From Doris montereyensis (Eukaryota; Mollusca; Gastropoda; Nudibranchia; Dorididae): 64,000 nucleotides of DNA. Below, one piece after another: positions 25,471-38,400 of this stretch; within the stretch, counting starts at the first letter, position 1; the number at the start of each line of letters is the position of its first letter. The DNA lies in the NCBI GenBank assembly GCA_037039925.1, contig JAXRKP010000085.1, forward strand, positions 366,001-430,000. The letters run 5' to 3'. The notes below the pieces were generated by a model. That model made no database searches, was not told the DNA's origin, and saw only the letters and a program-made list of their open reading frames with translations. The translations under genes were made by a program, and so were the position numbers.

Positions 25471-25654
25471 TAGCAAGATTTAAAGAAAGACCGTAAGTGA
25501 TGGACAAAAGAATTTACAGAATGGCAGCCACGAAATGGACACAAAAACCCAGGAAGATGGTGACATATGAAAAAAAAAATTGAGCGCAGGATGAGCAAAA
25601 CAATATGGCATGGTGACATAAGAAAATACTTTGGCGCAGCGAAGAGAAGGGAAA

Positions 25655-25885
25655 CAGGGAACAGAAACCCACTGGAAGACATCTGCGGACAGCTAGATCC
25701 TGCAGTGGAATTCCACATCCATCATCACCCACAGGAACAGAAACCCACTGGAAGACATCTGCGGACGGCTAGATCCTGCAGTGGATATTCCACACCTTAT
25801 CATCACCCACAGGGAACAGAAACCCACTGGAAGACATCTGCGGACGGCTAGATCCTGCAGTGGATATTCCACACCTTATCATCAC
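25655..25885 (+). repeat. Three-copy tandem repeat of about 77 bp
   Basis: GGAACAGAAACCCACTGGAA, then GACATCTGCGGACGGCTAGA, recurs three times with a downstream CACACCTTATCATCACC. It produces the open frame 25567-25851. The left flank (25500-25650) might be a LINE 3' relic, but this is weak. Confidence 0.75.
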
Positions 25886-26214
25886 CATAATCACACAAAT
25901 AAAAAATAAACAGGTGTTACATAAACAAAAAAAATTTGTGAGAAAAAAAAAAGTTTACTCGAAATGAAATTGAATGGTGATTGAAGGTAGTGGTAGCAGC
26001 ATGATGGGTTGAAAAATACAAACTATTTTTATAAATGTGTTGTACATACGTATGTACTCAGACAAATGACCTCTTAGCTTCAATCATCAAGCCTTTTCTT
26101 CATGCCGTCAATTTAGCCAGGATGCTTTAAGCAACGCGTTACAAGGAAATCTTATTTGCATTGAATAAAAATTTGCCTCCTCGCGTACATCTGTTTGATT
26201 GTTTCATAGTAATT

Positions 26215-26325
26215 GCGTGATCTCAGGGTGAATTAAGAGGAAACATCAGGATAAAAAGAGTGACAGGAAAGAAGTAGGACCTACCAGCAGCACTTGCTAA
26301 CCGCCCATCCCACCTACATAACAAG
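26215..26325 (+). mobile_element. Family B repeat copy
   Basis: Carries the family B signature: ATCTCAGGGTGAATTAAGAG, an AGGAAA-rich middle, then AGAAGTAGGACCTACCAGCA and a CCGCCCAT end. It is shared with copies at 33800, 38236, 39045 and 43840 and, inverted, at 60935. Probably a SINE or MITE of unknown type. Confidence 0.65.
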
Positions 26326-26497
26326 TTCATCTAGAATAATGTTTTTCATCAATGTACACTGGCTAAAAGGTATAATTAAAAAAAAAAACCCAATTACGCA
26401 ATCAAACAATATGTACAAAGAATCACAACAGGTTTTTTCTTCTAAAAAAGTGTAAAATAGAAGACATCATCATATGATATGGGGAGGAAAACTGTGT

Positions 26498-27195
26498 AGC
26501 TTCACATCAGTCTAAATGTGAGATATAACTTACATCACTGTAAATGTGAGATATAACTTACATCACTGTAAATGTGAGATATAACTTACATCACTGTAAA
26601 TGTGAGATATAACTTACATCACTGTAAATGTGAGATATAACTTACATCACTGTAAATGTGAGATATAACTTACATCACTGTAAATGTGAGATATAACTGT
26701 AAATGTGAGATATAATTTACATCACTGTAAATGTGAGATATAACTTACATCACTGTAAATGTGAGATATAACTTACATCACTGTAAATGTGAGATATAAC
26801 TTACATCAGTGTAAATGTGAGATATAACTTACATCAGTGTAAATGTGAGATATAACTTACATCAGTGTAAATGTGAGATATAACTTACATCAGTGTAAAT
26901 GTGAGATATAACTTACATCACTGTAAATGTGAGGTATAACTTACATCACTGTAAATGTGAGATATAACTTACATCACTGTAAATGTGAGGTATAACTTAC
27001 ATCACTGTAAATGTGAGATATAACTTACATCACTGTAAATGTGAGATATAACTTACATCAGTGTAAATGTGAGATATAACCTACATCACTGTAAATGTGA
27101 GATATAACTTACATCAGTGTAAATGTGAGATATAACTTACATCACTGTAAATGTGAGATATAACTTACATCACTGTAAATGTGAGATATAATTTG
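26498..27195 (+). repeat. 28-bp minisatellite, about 24 copies
   Basis: The unit is GTAAATGTGAGATATAACTT followed by ACATCACT. The period is 28 bp. Only a few point variants occur (ATCAGT, GAGGTA), which indicates recent expansion or efficient homogenisation. Confidence 0.95.
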
Positions 27196-27199
27196 AGTA

Positions 27200-28880
27200 A
27201 AGAAGGTTTTGTTTAGGTGCATACCAGACGTAATTTAAAGGGTTGAAAATAGCAACAAAAAAATAGCCAAGAGTACAAAATCTAAAATAAAAGTTATTTT
27301 AAGTAGGCAGTGATGACGATGAGACATATCCAAACACATTTCTGTGAGCTTTACAAACTCATAAATGCAATTGCACAAGACAATGAGAACAGATATCCAA
27401 ACACATTTCTGTGAGGTTTACACATTCATAAATGCAATTGCTCCAGGCAAGTTTTATTTTTTAAATATCCTTTCTTATTCCTGACTCTCTCATAGGAGTC
27501 CAATCCAATGACAGGCAATGAGAGGGACACAATAAAATGATTACTAAAACTAAAACTGATACTGATATAAATAAATCTTCAACAATTTGTTTACTTTCTA
27601 ATGAAACACAACTAAAATTCTAATTAGAACTAAACATCAATGATAGACATTGTAGTCAATTTAAGCATGATTTCCATACTATAAGTATAAGCAATAAGCA
27701 TTTACCCTGTAAACAAAATTCTTGGACGCTATTCAAATATCACGGTCAACTAGAATATGTTGGTTTTGATAGAAGAGCCATTGATTCATATACATATATA
27801 TATATATTTGGAGTGCGGAGACTGCTGCTGCTGCTAAGTTTTATAGCTGAAGGATTGGTAACATTCATGGAATTGAACTATGCTTTTTTGAAATGTTAAA
27901 AGACATTCGAAATTCAAAAACTGGGATATTTCCATTCCTTTGAAATCTTCAATAGCCTTTTTTCCCCATGGTCATTTAGTTATCAGCACATTCTACAAAA
28001 GTCAATGCTTCCAATGTTTCCGAATGAAAGTCACAGCATGAAACCTCAGTATTTATGGCCATTACAAAATTCAGATGTGAAGGAGGAATAGAAACTATTG
28101 GGTCAGCAAAAAGCCTTTAATATTTCACAACGGAAAAATATCTGAGGATTTTTTTCTTCTCAAAACATATTGTCCAAAATGGACTAAAAGCAAATGCACA
28201 TTCATTCGTTGGTGACAATGAAGGACAAAATTAATTTACTCCTGATTCATGATCTGGGGTCTGTCATGTTTAACACAGAAACTGGACCCTGTAAAATATG
28301 TATTTGCTATATGATGGAAGGGGAATGTCGATGGGCTTACATTACAAAGTCGATCTATCCTTCCAGGTCCATGAAATGAACAACATGGCGTAATATACTT
28401 GAGATTTTTTTCAGAGCAAAGAATAGATTTTGCTTTTTGAAAAAAATAAAATAAAATATGAGCATGCCACTGCACTGAACTTCTAAAAAGGATGGCAGCG
28501 GCGTTATGAAATCTAATATGTGAAATGTTAGACACCCTGCTTAAAGGAAAAAATATCAAAGGGTCAAATTCAAATAAGAAAAATTTTAAGGAAAAGGAAC
28601 TCCCCATAGGAGAAAATGAAACAGGAATTCAATAACTTTTGATACAGTTCAATCTGGAATAAGTCTCAACTGAAGCTCTTGAAAGATTAAAAGTGAAAAG
28701 TGAAAGCAGCATTATGAGCAAGGAAAGTGACAGCGTTGAGAAATAGGAGCTTACATCGTGAGCCTTACATACACTGTCACCAGTATACATTTGATTGAAA
28801 TTTGAAAATATAAAATGACGTAATGGGTGCTAAATGAAAGGGGGGGGGGGGAATACCTATAAAAACTTGCTTGAAAATGC
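27200..28880. other. Unannotated DNA downstream of the main gene
   Basis: Presumed 3' flank of the minus-strand membrane-protein gene. A duplication of about 65 bp lies at 27328-27450 (TATCCAAACACATTTCTGTG in both halves). Open frames 28194-28379 and 28236-28607 have no supporting context. Confidence 0.4.
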
Positions 28881-28883
28881 TTC

Positions 28884-29021
28884 ATCATAGGTTACACTAG
28901 CTATCATTAGCTGTAATGATCAATAGGCTCGTATTCATAGGGTCGCATGGGAATCATAGGTTACACTAGCTATCATTAGCTGTAATGATCAATAGGCTCG
29001 TATTCATAGGGTCGCATGGGA
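28884..29021. repeat. 69-bp tandem duplication covering the gene's C-terminal codons
   Basis: The segment beginning ATCATAGGTTACACTAGC (28884) recurs at 28953 with essentially no changes, a period of 69 bp. The right copy contains the final codons PMRPYEYEPIDHYS and stop of the main gene. The left copy repeats them in what is now the 3' UTR. Confidence 0.9.
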
Positions 29022-29410
29022 AGCCGGCTAGACATCATCCAAGTGCCGGCTGCTATTCCACACACGGCAGTCACCCAAGACGTGTAGGAAGTCCCCAGCA
29101 TGAATAACAACGCGTTGTAAGGCATCATGAACACGACCGTTGTCTCAGAGGCCGCCTCCCCCTTCCATAAGATCGTCCACATAACGTAGTACACAGGCAT
29201 TGTGGCTATGAGGAGAATGAGCTCGCAAAACCCACCCAGTATGGTGATGAAAGAAGTGAAGTGCCAAAGCCTGGATCGGACTATAGATGTGAGGTTCAGC
29301 GAGATGACGGAGGCCATGATAGTTGGAGTCGCCTGTTTCTCTTTGTAGAGCTGAGGCAGCACAACGCTGTCTCCGTGCAGGCAGCCGAAAATGACGCTTG
29401 ACATGCAACA
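28976..29410 (-). CDS. Main gene exon 19 (last)
   Basis: The acceptor is CACTTTCAG and the exon starts in phase 0. It encodes the final 144 residues with about four hydrophobic segments (for example ITILGGFCELILLIA and TSWVTAVCGIAAGTWMM) and ends in IDHYS and stop. This is the longest exon. A polyA signal is not certain. Confidence 0.85.
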   Translation of the reverse strand, partial: CCMSSVIFGCLHGDSVVLPQLYKEKQATPTIMASVISLNLTSIVRSRLWHFTSFITILGGFCELILLIATMPVYYVMWTILWKGEAASETTVVFMMPYNALLFMLGTSYTSWVTAVCGIAAGTWMMSSRLPMRPYEYEPIDHYS

Positions 29411-32400
29411 CTGAAAGTGAAAGCAGGAAAAGAAAATGGGCGTGAGTTTAAGAATATCCGTGTCTTGATTAGCAACAATAGAAAAAAAGAAAAGAAAAAA
29501 AAAAAAAAAAAAGGAAGAAAGGGCCACAGAAAAAAAGCAAGAAACTATAAGAAGAAAACAAAATAAAACTTGACAAATACAAGTACACTAAACGTTTAAA
29601 AATGAAACCAACCATTCAAAATTGAGTGTCATACGGACACCAATGTTGTAAACATGCAAGGAACATAATAGCTGCATGTTTATCTTTTTTTAATCAATTG
29701 AAACTTTTTTTGTTGTTCACAAATAACCCTCATCCTCTCTTTTTTGTTAACTTTGAAAAAAAAGAAGACATGAACTGAAAGATAAAACAACAGCATAATC
29801 CAGGGCTGCCGAAGAACTGAAATGTGCAGGATAAATTTCGGGTCCCAACCTCAGTAGCCAGTAGGTAAGGGTACGAAGGTGGATCCGCCCCCCAGTATAC
29901 TTATGCCCCCCCTAGATCTAATGGGCCCCAAAATGACACACCATCTGACAAACCCCTCTTGGCATAATCAAGGTAAGAACAATATCCAAGCAGAGCCCCT
30001 AATAAAAATTTTTTTAAGAAAACCCATAGAGAGAAAAAAAGCCCCAAAGAAAGCAAAAAGTTTATTTTTTACCCAAACATCGTGTAGAAACGGATCTGCC
30101 GGTCCTTGCAAGCAGGCCAGGAAAAATGTGACCAACGTAATGAAGTTAGAAATCACCGGCAAGTTGTTCCTGACTGTTGGTTTGTTAGTCATTGTAGGTA
30201 GTTTCTCGTGGCTCTGAAAAGAGAAAACGGGGAAGGACTTTACTTCAAAAGCTTTCAAGCACTTGCCAGCAGACAGACAAGCACTGGGAGGCCGGTACAT
30301 GGCTGCCAACCTTTCTAAATAATAAGGAGACTCGGAAGTCCAGAGGCAAAGCATCGTCCTCTCGATCAAAAAGTTGTAGGGTCAAGCCCTGATGGCGGTC
30401 GAAAAACTTTTCTCGAGATTTTTCGAGTAGAATCTACCCCTAGTCCAGGTAGGTGGAACCACACCCAGTTCCACCGGAGACGGACGATAAAAAGGAGGTC
30501 CTGTGTGAAACACTCTGTGCACGATAAAGATCCCTTGACTATTTCCAGGGCAGTCCTGGCAACAAAAAATCCTACTAAATCACTGTAGTTGTGGATGTAG
30601 GTAAAATCAAATCAAATACAAATATTAAGTAAAAAAAAAACAAACTCTGACCAGTCTAACTATCGTTCTTAGACGACGGCCCATAAAATTCCACAAAACA
30701 TTGACAATGTAACTTGAATCAATCCCTTTAAAAAAAATACCAAAAAGTCTGAAAGTCTGCCAATCGCTGAACTTTCTGGTGAAGTGTGGCTGTAGTTTTA
30801 GGAACTTGGAATGGCGTCACTGAACCTGCATCTAAATCTCTTTATTCTCTACGGTAGTCTACCGTTAACTGAGGTCTTCTTAAAAAAAACACCAAACTAT
30901 TAAACTTCATATACTTTTCAAGGTAAGTACAGACTTACAGACTGAGAACCAAAAAAAACCCATACTACAAAGGTTTTGTTATGTACTTACTGGAAGCTGT
31001 GTCAGTGTATGCTATATAATAGTTTAAATGTATTGACTGGAAGCTATGCCAGTGTATGCTATATAATAGTTTAAATGTACTGACTGGAAGCTATGACAGT
31101 GTATGCTATATAATAGTTTAAACGTATTGACTGGAAGCTATGCCAGTGTATGCTATATATTAGTTTAAACGTATTGACTGGAAGCTATGCCAGTGTATGC
31201 TATATAATAGTTTAAACATACTGACTGGAAGCTATGTCAGTGTATGATATATAATAGTTTAAACATACTGACTGGAAGCTATGTCAGTGTATGATGTATG
31301 ATAGTTTAAATGTACTGACTGGAAGCTATGCCAGTGTATGATATATAATAGTTTAAACATACTGACTGGAAGCTATGCTATCAGTGTATGATATATAATA
31401 GTTTAAATGTATTGACTGGAAGCTATGCCATTGTGTAGTATGATGTATGATAGTTTAAATGTACTGACTGGAAGCTATGCCAGTTTGTATGATGTAGTGT
31501 ATGACTGGAAGCTATGCCAGTGTAATATTTAAATGTATGATGACTGGAAGCTATGCCAGTGTATGATATACTGGAAGCTATGCCAGTGTATGATATATAT
31601 AGTTTAAACGTATTGACTGGAAGCTATGCCAGTGTATGATGTATGATAGTTTAAACGTATTGACTGGAAGCTATGTCAGTGTATGATGTATGATACTTTA
31701 CATGTTTAAACAGTGTATGATATATAATAGTTTAAATACTGACTGGAAGCTATGCAGTGTATGCTATATAATAGTTTAAATGTACTGACTGGAAGCTATG
31801 CCAGTGTATGATGTATGATAGTTTAAACGTATTGACTGGAAGCTATGTCAGTGTATGATGTATGATAGTTTAAACGTATTGACTGGAAGCTATGCCAGTG
31901 TATGATGTATGATAGTTTAAACGTATTGACTGGAAGCTATGTCAGTGTATGATGTATGATAGTTTAAATATGACTGGAAGCTATGCCAGTGTATGCTATA
32001 TAATAGTTTAAATGTACTGACTGGAAGCTATGCCAGTGTATGATATATAACAGTTTAAATGTACTGACTGGAAGCTATGCCAGTGTATGATATATAATAG
32101 TTTAAATGTACTGACTGGAAGCTATGCCAGTGTATGATATATAATAGTTTAAATGTACTTATGCTATGCCAGTGTATTATATAATAGTTTAAATGTACTG
32201 ACTGGAAGCTATGCCAGTGTATGATGTATAATAGTTTAAATGTACTGACTGGAAGCTATGCCAGTGTATGATATATAATAGTTTAAATGTACTGACTGGA
32301 AGCTGTGCACAACTAATTACTTTCTCCATTTACTACATTCTTTAGACAAAAGTAGTTATGAAGTTGTAATCGAAAAGCATTACATAGTGTTTGTTTTTAT

Positions 32401-35400
32401 CTACATAGTGTGTTTTTAATCTACATTGTGTTTGTTTTTAATCTACATTGTGTTTGTTTTTTATCTACATAGTGTTTGTTTTTAATCTACATAGTGTTTG
32501 TTTTTATCTACATAGTGTTTGTTTTTATCTACATAGTGTTTGTTTTTAATCTACATAGTTTTTGTTTTTATCTACATAGTGTTTGTTTTTATCTACATAG
32601 TGTTTATTTTTAATCTACATAGTGTTTGTTTTTAATCTACATAGTGTTTGTTTTTAGTCTACATAGTGTTTGTTTTTAGTCTACAGTGTTTGTTTTTAAT
32701 CTACATAGTGTTTATCTTTATCTACATAGTGTTTGTTTTTAATCTACATAGTTTTATCTTTATCTACATAGTGTTTGTTTTTATCTACATAGTTTGTTTT
32801 TATCTTTATCTACATAGTGTTTGTTTTAATCTACATAGTGTTTGTTTTTAATCTACATAGTTTTTGTTTTTATCTTTATCTACATAGTGTTTGTTTTTAT
32901 CTACATAGTGTTTGTTTTTATCTACATAGTGTTTGTTTTTAATCTCATAGTTTTTGTTTTTATCTACATAGTGTTTATCTTTATCTACATAGTGTTTGTT
33001 TTTATCTACATAGTGTTTATCTTTTTCTACATAGTGTTTATCTTTATCTACATAGTGTTTGTTTTTATCTACATAGTGTTTATCTTTATCTACATAGTGT
33101 TTATCTTTATCTACATAGTGTTTGTTTTTATCTAATAGTGTTTATTTTGATTTAGTGTTTGCTTCTCCTGAATTTTTTTATGTCTGACACTTATGTGTTT
33201 AGACATTTCTACCGACAATATTTATTTTTGTGGGGGACTTGGTAGTCCAGAGGCAAGGTGTCTGTCTCCAAACCAAAAGGTAGTGGGTTGTTGAAAAATC
33301 TTCTCTATTTTTTAAATTATTATAGCAAACTCTACCCCTTGGCTGTTTACAGGGCAGTGTTGGCAAAATTAAAAATCCTTAGCTGTGGATGTGGCAAAAT
33401 CAAATCAAATCTCATGTTTTGTCAACTGATATTTTGTTCATATGCATATTATTACGTGATTGTTTATGGAATTAATAAAAAAAAAATTTTTTAATGAAAA
33501 AATCAAACATTTGACACGCTTGTGTTTCTGACAAACTGATAGCGATAACTTATTTGGTTTCTTACCTTTGTTGCATGAATAACTTTCAGGCAAATGCTCA
33601 GAACCAGGCCGGTGAACAACATAGCTTTCAATGACGGGAAATCAGGTATAATCATTGTGGAAGAAAATGCATTGGTCGTGTTTGAATTCCAGTACAGTAA
33701 ATCAAGGATGAACATGGATGCACAGCTCACCACTGCTGCTGAAATGCTGGAATAGATTAACGTGAGTGAATTAGGCCGATTGATTGAATTTTCCACGTTC
33801 ACCATATGCGGGTGAATTCAGAGGAAAAAGCAAGATGAAAGATAAGACAAAGAGTGAAATTAAAGAAGTAGGACTTACCAGCTTTGTTTGCTTGTTTCAT
33901 TTAAAATTTGCCCCTTGGCCATCATGTATCAATATCACTAAAGGTAGCAAAATTTGAAAATGACATTTTCAAGATCGCACTCACATATTCTCTTCTAGCG
34001 TAATGAAATCTAACTTGAATCTAATAAAATTCAGTACACAAGTGGCTGAATTATAATTGAAAATGGTTATACTCAAATTTTAATGTTGTACAAGAAACTG
34101 TTTGCCTATAATGATTATTTTAAATTGGTAGTGTGTGAATTTTTTTGCTCAGTATACATACATGCATGCATACTTACATATATGCAGACAAACTTCTGTA
34201 TATAAAAAACATACAAAATGTACATATAAAAAACATAAAAAACACACAAGCATGCATTCACCATTCATACTACTGAATATAAACATTCATTAATACCAAT
34301 AAATATACATTACATACTGGTAATACCTCAACAAACCCCCCTATCCCAATCTTGCCGTTTCCCCTTTCAAGAATAAAAAAATCTTCACCTCAATTTGATG
34401 AACGTGTCACAGGATTCATCAACGTCAGAAACAAAAATGCAAATCAATAACAAGGTGAGGAGAGCACCCATGTCTAGAATACACAAAGTACCATGGAGTG
34501 GCCAAAAGTGAGACCAAAGCTGAAATACATACATGAACGGATTTTACAATAGAATATGTGAATTTAATATTTCTTAAAATAAACAGGGAACCTTGAAACA
34601 TTTAAATTCATTTTTGTTATTGTTGTTCCCATAGTAAAATTGTCTGAATATGTGCTATAGTAAAAGTTTAATCTGATTGAGGTTAAGAAGCTATATAACT
34701 GTAATAAATACACAATATGGAAAATGACATTTGATCATGAGGTTCTTAAAGATATTCATGTGTTTGATTATAGATTTTCACTGTAATTCTTACATTAAGT
34801 AAGTTTTATATAGAAAACACAATCTAAAATCTTTTTAAATTTTTTAAACTAAAAGAAAAGAATACACTTCTCCCCCCCCCCACCCAAACCTCATCCAAAG
34901 ATTACTGATAATAGGGGGAGGGGGATTGTTGACTGAAACATGGCAGCGAATGAAAAAACAAGAACTAAATCTCCATAGAAAATGAAAACATTTCATTATT
35001 ACTTACCAGTAAACAAGCTCTCACACCAGGACAAATAGCCAAAACAAACACGGCTAAGAGCACATCTCTGAGTGTCAGCTCCAATTGACTTGACAACACA
35101 CCAGCCAAAGAAACGTAGCTAAGAAGTTCCATCCACTGGAACACAGAGTAACTGGGAGAGAACAAACAACAAAAAATAAAATTGTATACCAGTCCTATTT
35201 TTTAAATTTCCTTTATGTTCTAGCATTAAAGAAGAAAAGAAGTGTTTATAACAATTGTCTCAATGAAAGCACACAAAAAGTTCACTGTTTTGATTCTCTT
35301 CTTCCTATTAGGAAGGGGGGGGGGGGGGGGGTGTGTGTGTGTGTCCGTGTCCTGAGAAAGCCATGTTGGCCCAAAATCGGACACATCTAGTTATTATCAT

Positions 35401-38400
35401 AGTTACTGGACGCAGCTGTTCACTCTCTCCACATTGATATCATAAAATAAGAAATAAGCTCAGTATCGATTCTTTGTATTTAAACCATTTCTTTAGATAA
35501 CAACACCGGCCTCACTTTCGTACGTATGACAAAATTGACTGAATTGTGCTTCAGGCCGTCAGGAAATTATGTGACATATTCCGTGTACCTGTTATGAAAA
35601 GGTGCTGTCCGAAATGAGGGTACAGGAGCTGGGGAAGTTGAAACAGGGTCAATCAATAGTTGAGAGCCTCTCAAGGTTCTATAATGTTTGAAACAGGGTC
35701 AATCAGTAGTTCAGAGCCTCTCAAGGTTTTATGATGTTTGAAACAGGGTCAGTCAGTAGTTGAGAGCCTCTCAAGGTTCTATGATGTTTGAAACAGGGTC
35801 AGTCAGTAGTTGAGAGCCTCTCAAGGTTTTGATGTTTGAAACAGGGTCAGTCAGTAGTTGAGAGCCTCTCAAGGTTTTATGATGTTTGAAACAGGGTCAG
35901 TCAATAGTTGAGAGCCTCTCAAGGTTTTGATGATGTTTGAAACAGGGTCAGTCAGTAGTTGAGAGCCTCTCAAGGTTTTAGGATGTTTGAAACAGGGTCA
36001 GTCAGTAGTTGAGAGCCTCTCAAGGTTTTATGATGTTTGAAACAGGGTCAATCAGTAGTTGAGAACCTCTCAAGGTTTTATGATGTTTGAAACAGGGTCA
36101 GTCAGTAGTTGAGAGCATCTCAAGGTTTAATGATGTTTGAAACAGGGTCAGTCAGTAGTTGAGAGCCTCTCAAGGTTTTATGATGTTTGAAACAGGGTCA
36201 ATCAGTAGTTGAGAGTATCTCAAGGTTTTATGATGTTTGAAACAGGGTCAATCAGTAGTTGAGAGCCTCTCAAGGTTTTATGATGTTTGAAACAGGGTCA
36301 ATCAGTAGTTGAGAGTATCTCAAGGTTTTATGATGTTTGAAACAGGGTCAGTCAGTAGTTGAGAGTATCTCAAGGTTTTATGATGTTTGAAACAGGGTCA
36401 ATCAATAGTTGAGAGCCTCTCAAGGTTTTATGATGTTTGAAACAGGGTCAATCAGTAGTTGAGAGCCTCTCAAGATTTTATGATGTTTCAAAGTATTATC
36501 CTATGTTAAAGTTTTGAGAGCCTTCAAGGTTTTTGATGTTTGAAACAGAGTCGTCAGTAAAAAACATTCAAATAACAGGGTCAAAAAAAACGAGTTTTAA
36601 ATATAATTTACTCAATATTGACTTTTTTTTATTTACTGTTTTTGCTAGGTAGTTCTGAAACACTTATCAACGCATTCGTTTGAAATTTGAGAACCTCTCA
36701 AGGTTTTATGAGAGTTGAGAGCCTCTGTTTTATGATGTTTACATTTTCAAGGTTCCCTGGTGTGAGTACATTTTCTCCCTGGTGATGAGTACATTTTATG
36801 ATGTTTGAAACCCTGGTGTGTTTTATGATGTTTGAAACAGGGTCAATCAATAGTTGAGAGCCTCTCAAGGTTTTATGATGTTTGAAACAGGGTCAGTCAG
36901 TAGTTGAGAGCCTCTCAAGGTGAGTTTGAAACAGGGTCAATCAATAGTTGACAGCTTTTCTCCCTGGTGTGAGTATGACAATAGTTGAGAGCTTCTCAAG
37001 GTTTTATGATGTTTCAAAGTTTTATCCCTGGTGTTTGAGTACATTTTCTCTCTGGTGAGTATAATTTACTCAATATTGACATTTACTGTTTTTCTCCCTG
37101 GTGTGAGTACATTTTCTCCCTGGTGTGAGTACATTTTCTCCCTGGTATGAGTACATTTCTCCTTGTGAGTACATTTTCTCCTGGTGTGAGTACATTTTCT
37201 CCCTGGTGTGAGTACATTTTCTCCCTGGTGTGAGTACATTTTACATTTTTCTCAATGGTGTCACATTTTCTCCCTGGTGTGAGCACATTTTCTCCCTGGT
37301 GTGAGTACATTTTTCAATGGTGTGAGTACATTTTCTCAATGGTGTGAGTACATTTTTCTGGTGTGAGCCATTTTCTCCCTGGTGTGAGTACATTTTACAT
37401 TTTCTACCCAATGGTGTGAGTACATTTTCTCCTGGTGTGAGCACATTTTCTCCCTGGTGTGAGCTGGTGTGCACACATGAGCTTAGCTGGGCTTAGAGAG
37501 AACAGCTTTAAGCTTAGAGAGAACTTAGCTTAGAGAGAACAGCTTAGCTTAGAGAGAACAGCTTAGATTAGAGAGAACAGCTTAGCTTCTTAGAGAGAAC
37601 AGCTTAGCTTAGAGAGAACGTAGGTCGTGATAGCTTTGAAGAAACGTTACTGCTACTCACAATGAAAAGGCTAAGATGGGATGGAAGAGAATAATGACAA
37701 CTCCGGAGATGGCCAAGGCTAAGGACGTTTTCAGGATGGGCATTTTTTGCACTGAGGCCAACACTTGGCTGTATAACAGGGTAAGACCTCCACCAATGAG
37801 ACACCAAAGACCTGAAAGACAGCAAAGAAGGTGAAAAATACAAGTATGTCAACTCATACAACATTGTACACATTTAACGCTTCACAATCAAGGGTCATGA
37901 AAACTTTAAAATAAATATTTCTCGGCAAAAATTGGGTCTCTTATTTGCGTTATTACCTCATTCACCACACCTGTAAAAACTTCCACTCTTAAATCAAATG
38001 CAATTTCAGTAATTCGTTCCTTAAGCAGCAACTGCAGCTGGAGGCTAACAACATTCACGTCTTTTAATCCTGAAATGTAACAGTATTGCATACTTAAAAT
38101 GATATCTCCGTACTTTCACTCTAATCTCTCAGTGTTTGCCATCGACTCAACTTAAGATTTCTTTTAAAACAAAATACAGTTATGCCTGGCATACATACTT
38201 TTCAACATAAACGGCCCAAGAAGCAGTTTGACTGGTTGAAATTTACTCCGTTCACCACATGGGTGAATGAAGAGGGAAACAGTAAGACGAAAGACGTGTG
38301 AATGAGTGAAAAGAAAGAAGTAGGACCTACCGGCAGCATCCGCCAACTGCCTCATCAACCAACATGTCACGACGCTCTCCCCTGGGAGTTGAAAGGGACT

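Noticed and set aside
26498..27195. Regular 28-bp repeats resembling a CRISPR array
   Set aside because: The units are contiguous with no unique spacers, and the context is eukaryotic with introns and SINEs.
32648..33135. Plus-strand FVFIYIV heptad protein resembling a membrane protein
   Set aside because: A 21-bp minisatellite in an intron of the opposite-strand gene. The hydrophobic look comes from T-rich units.
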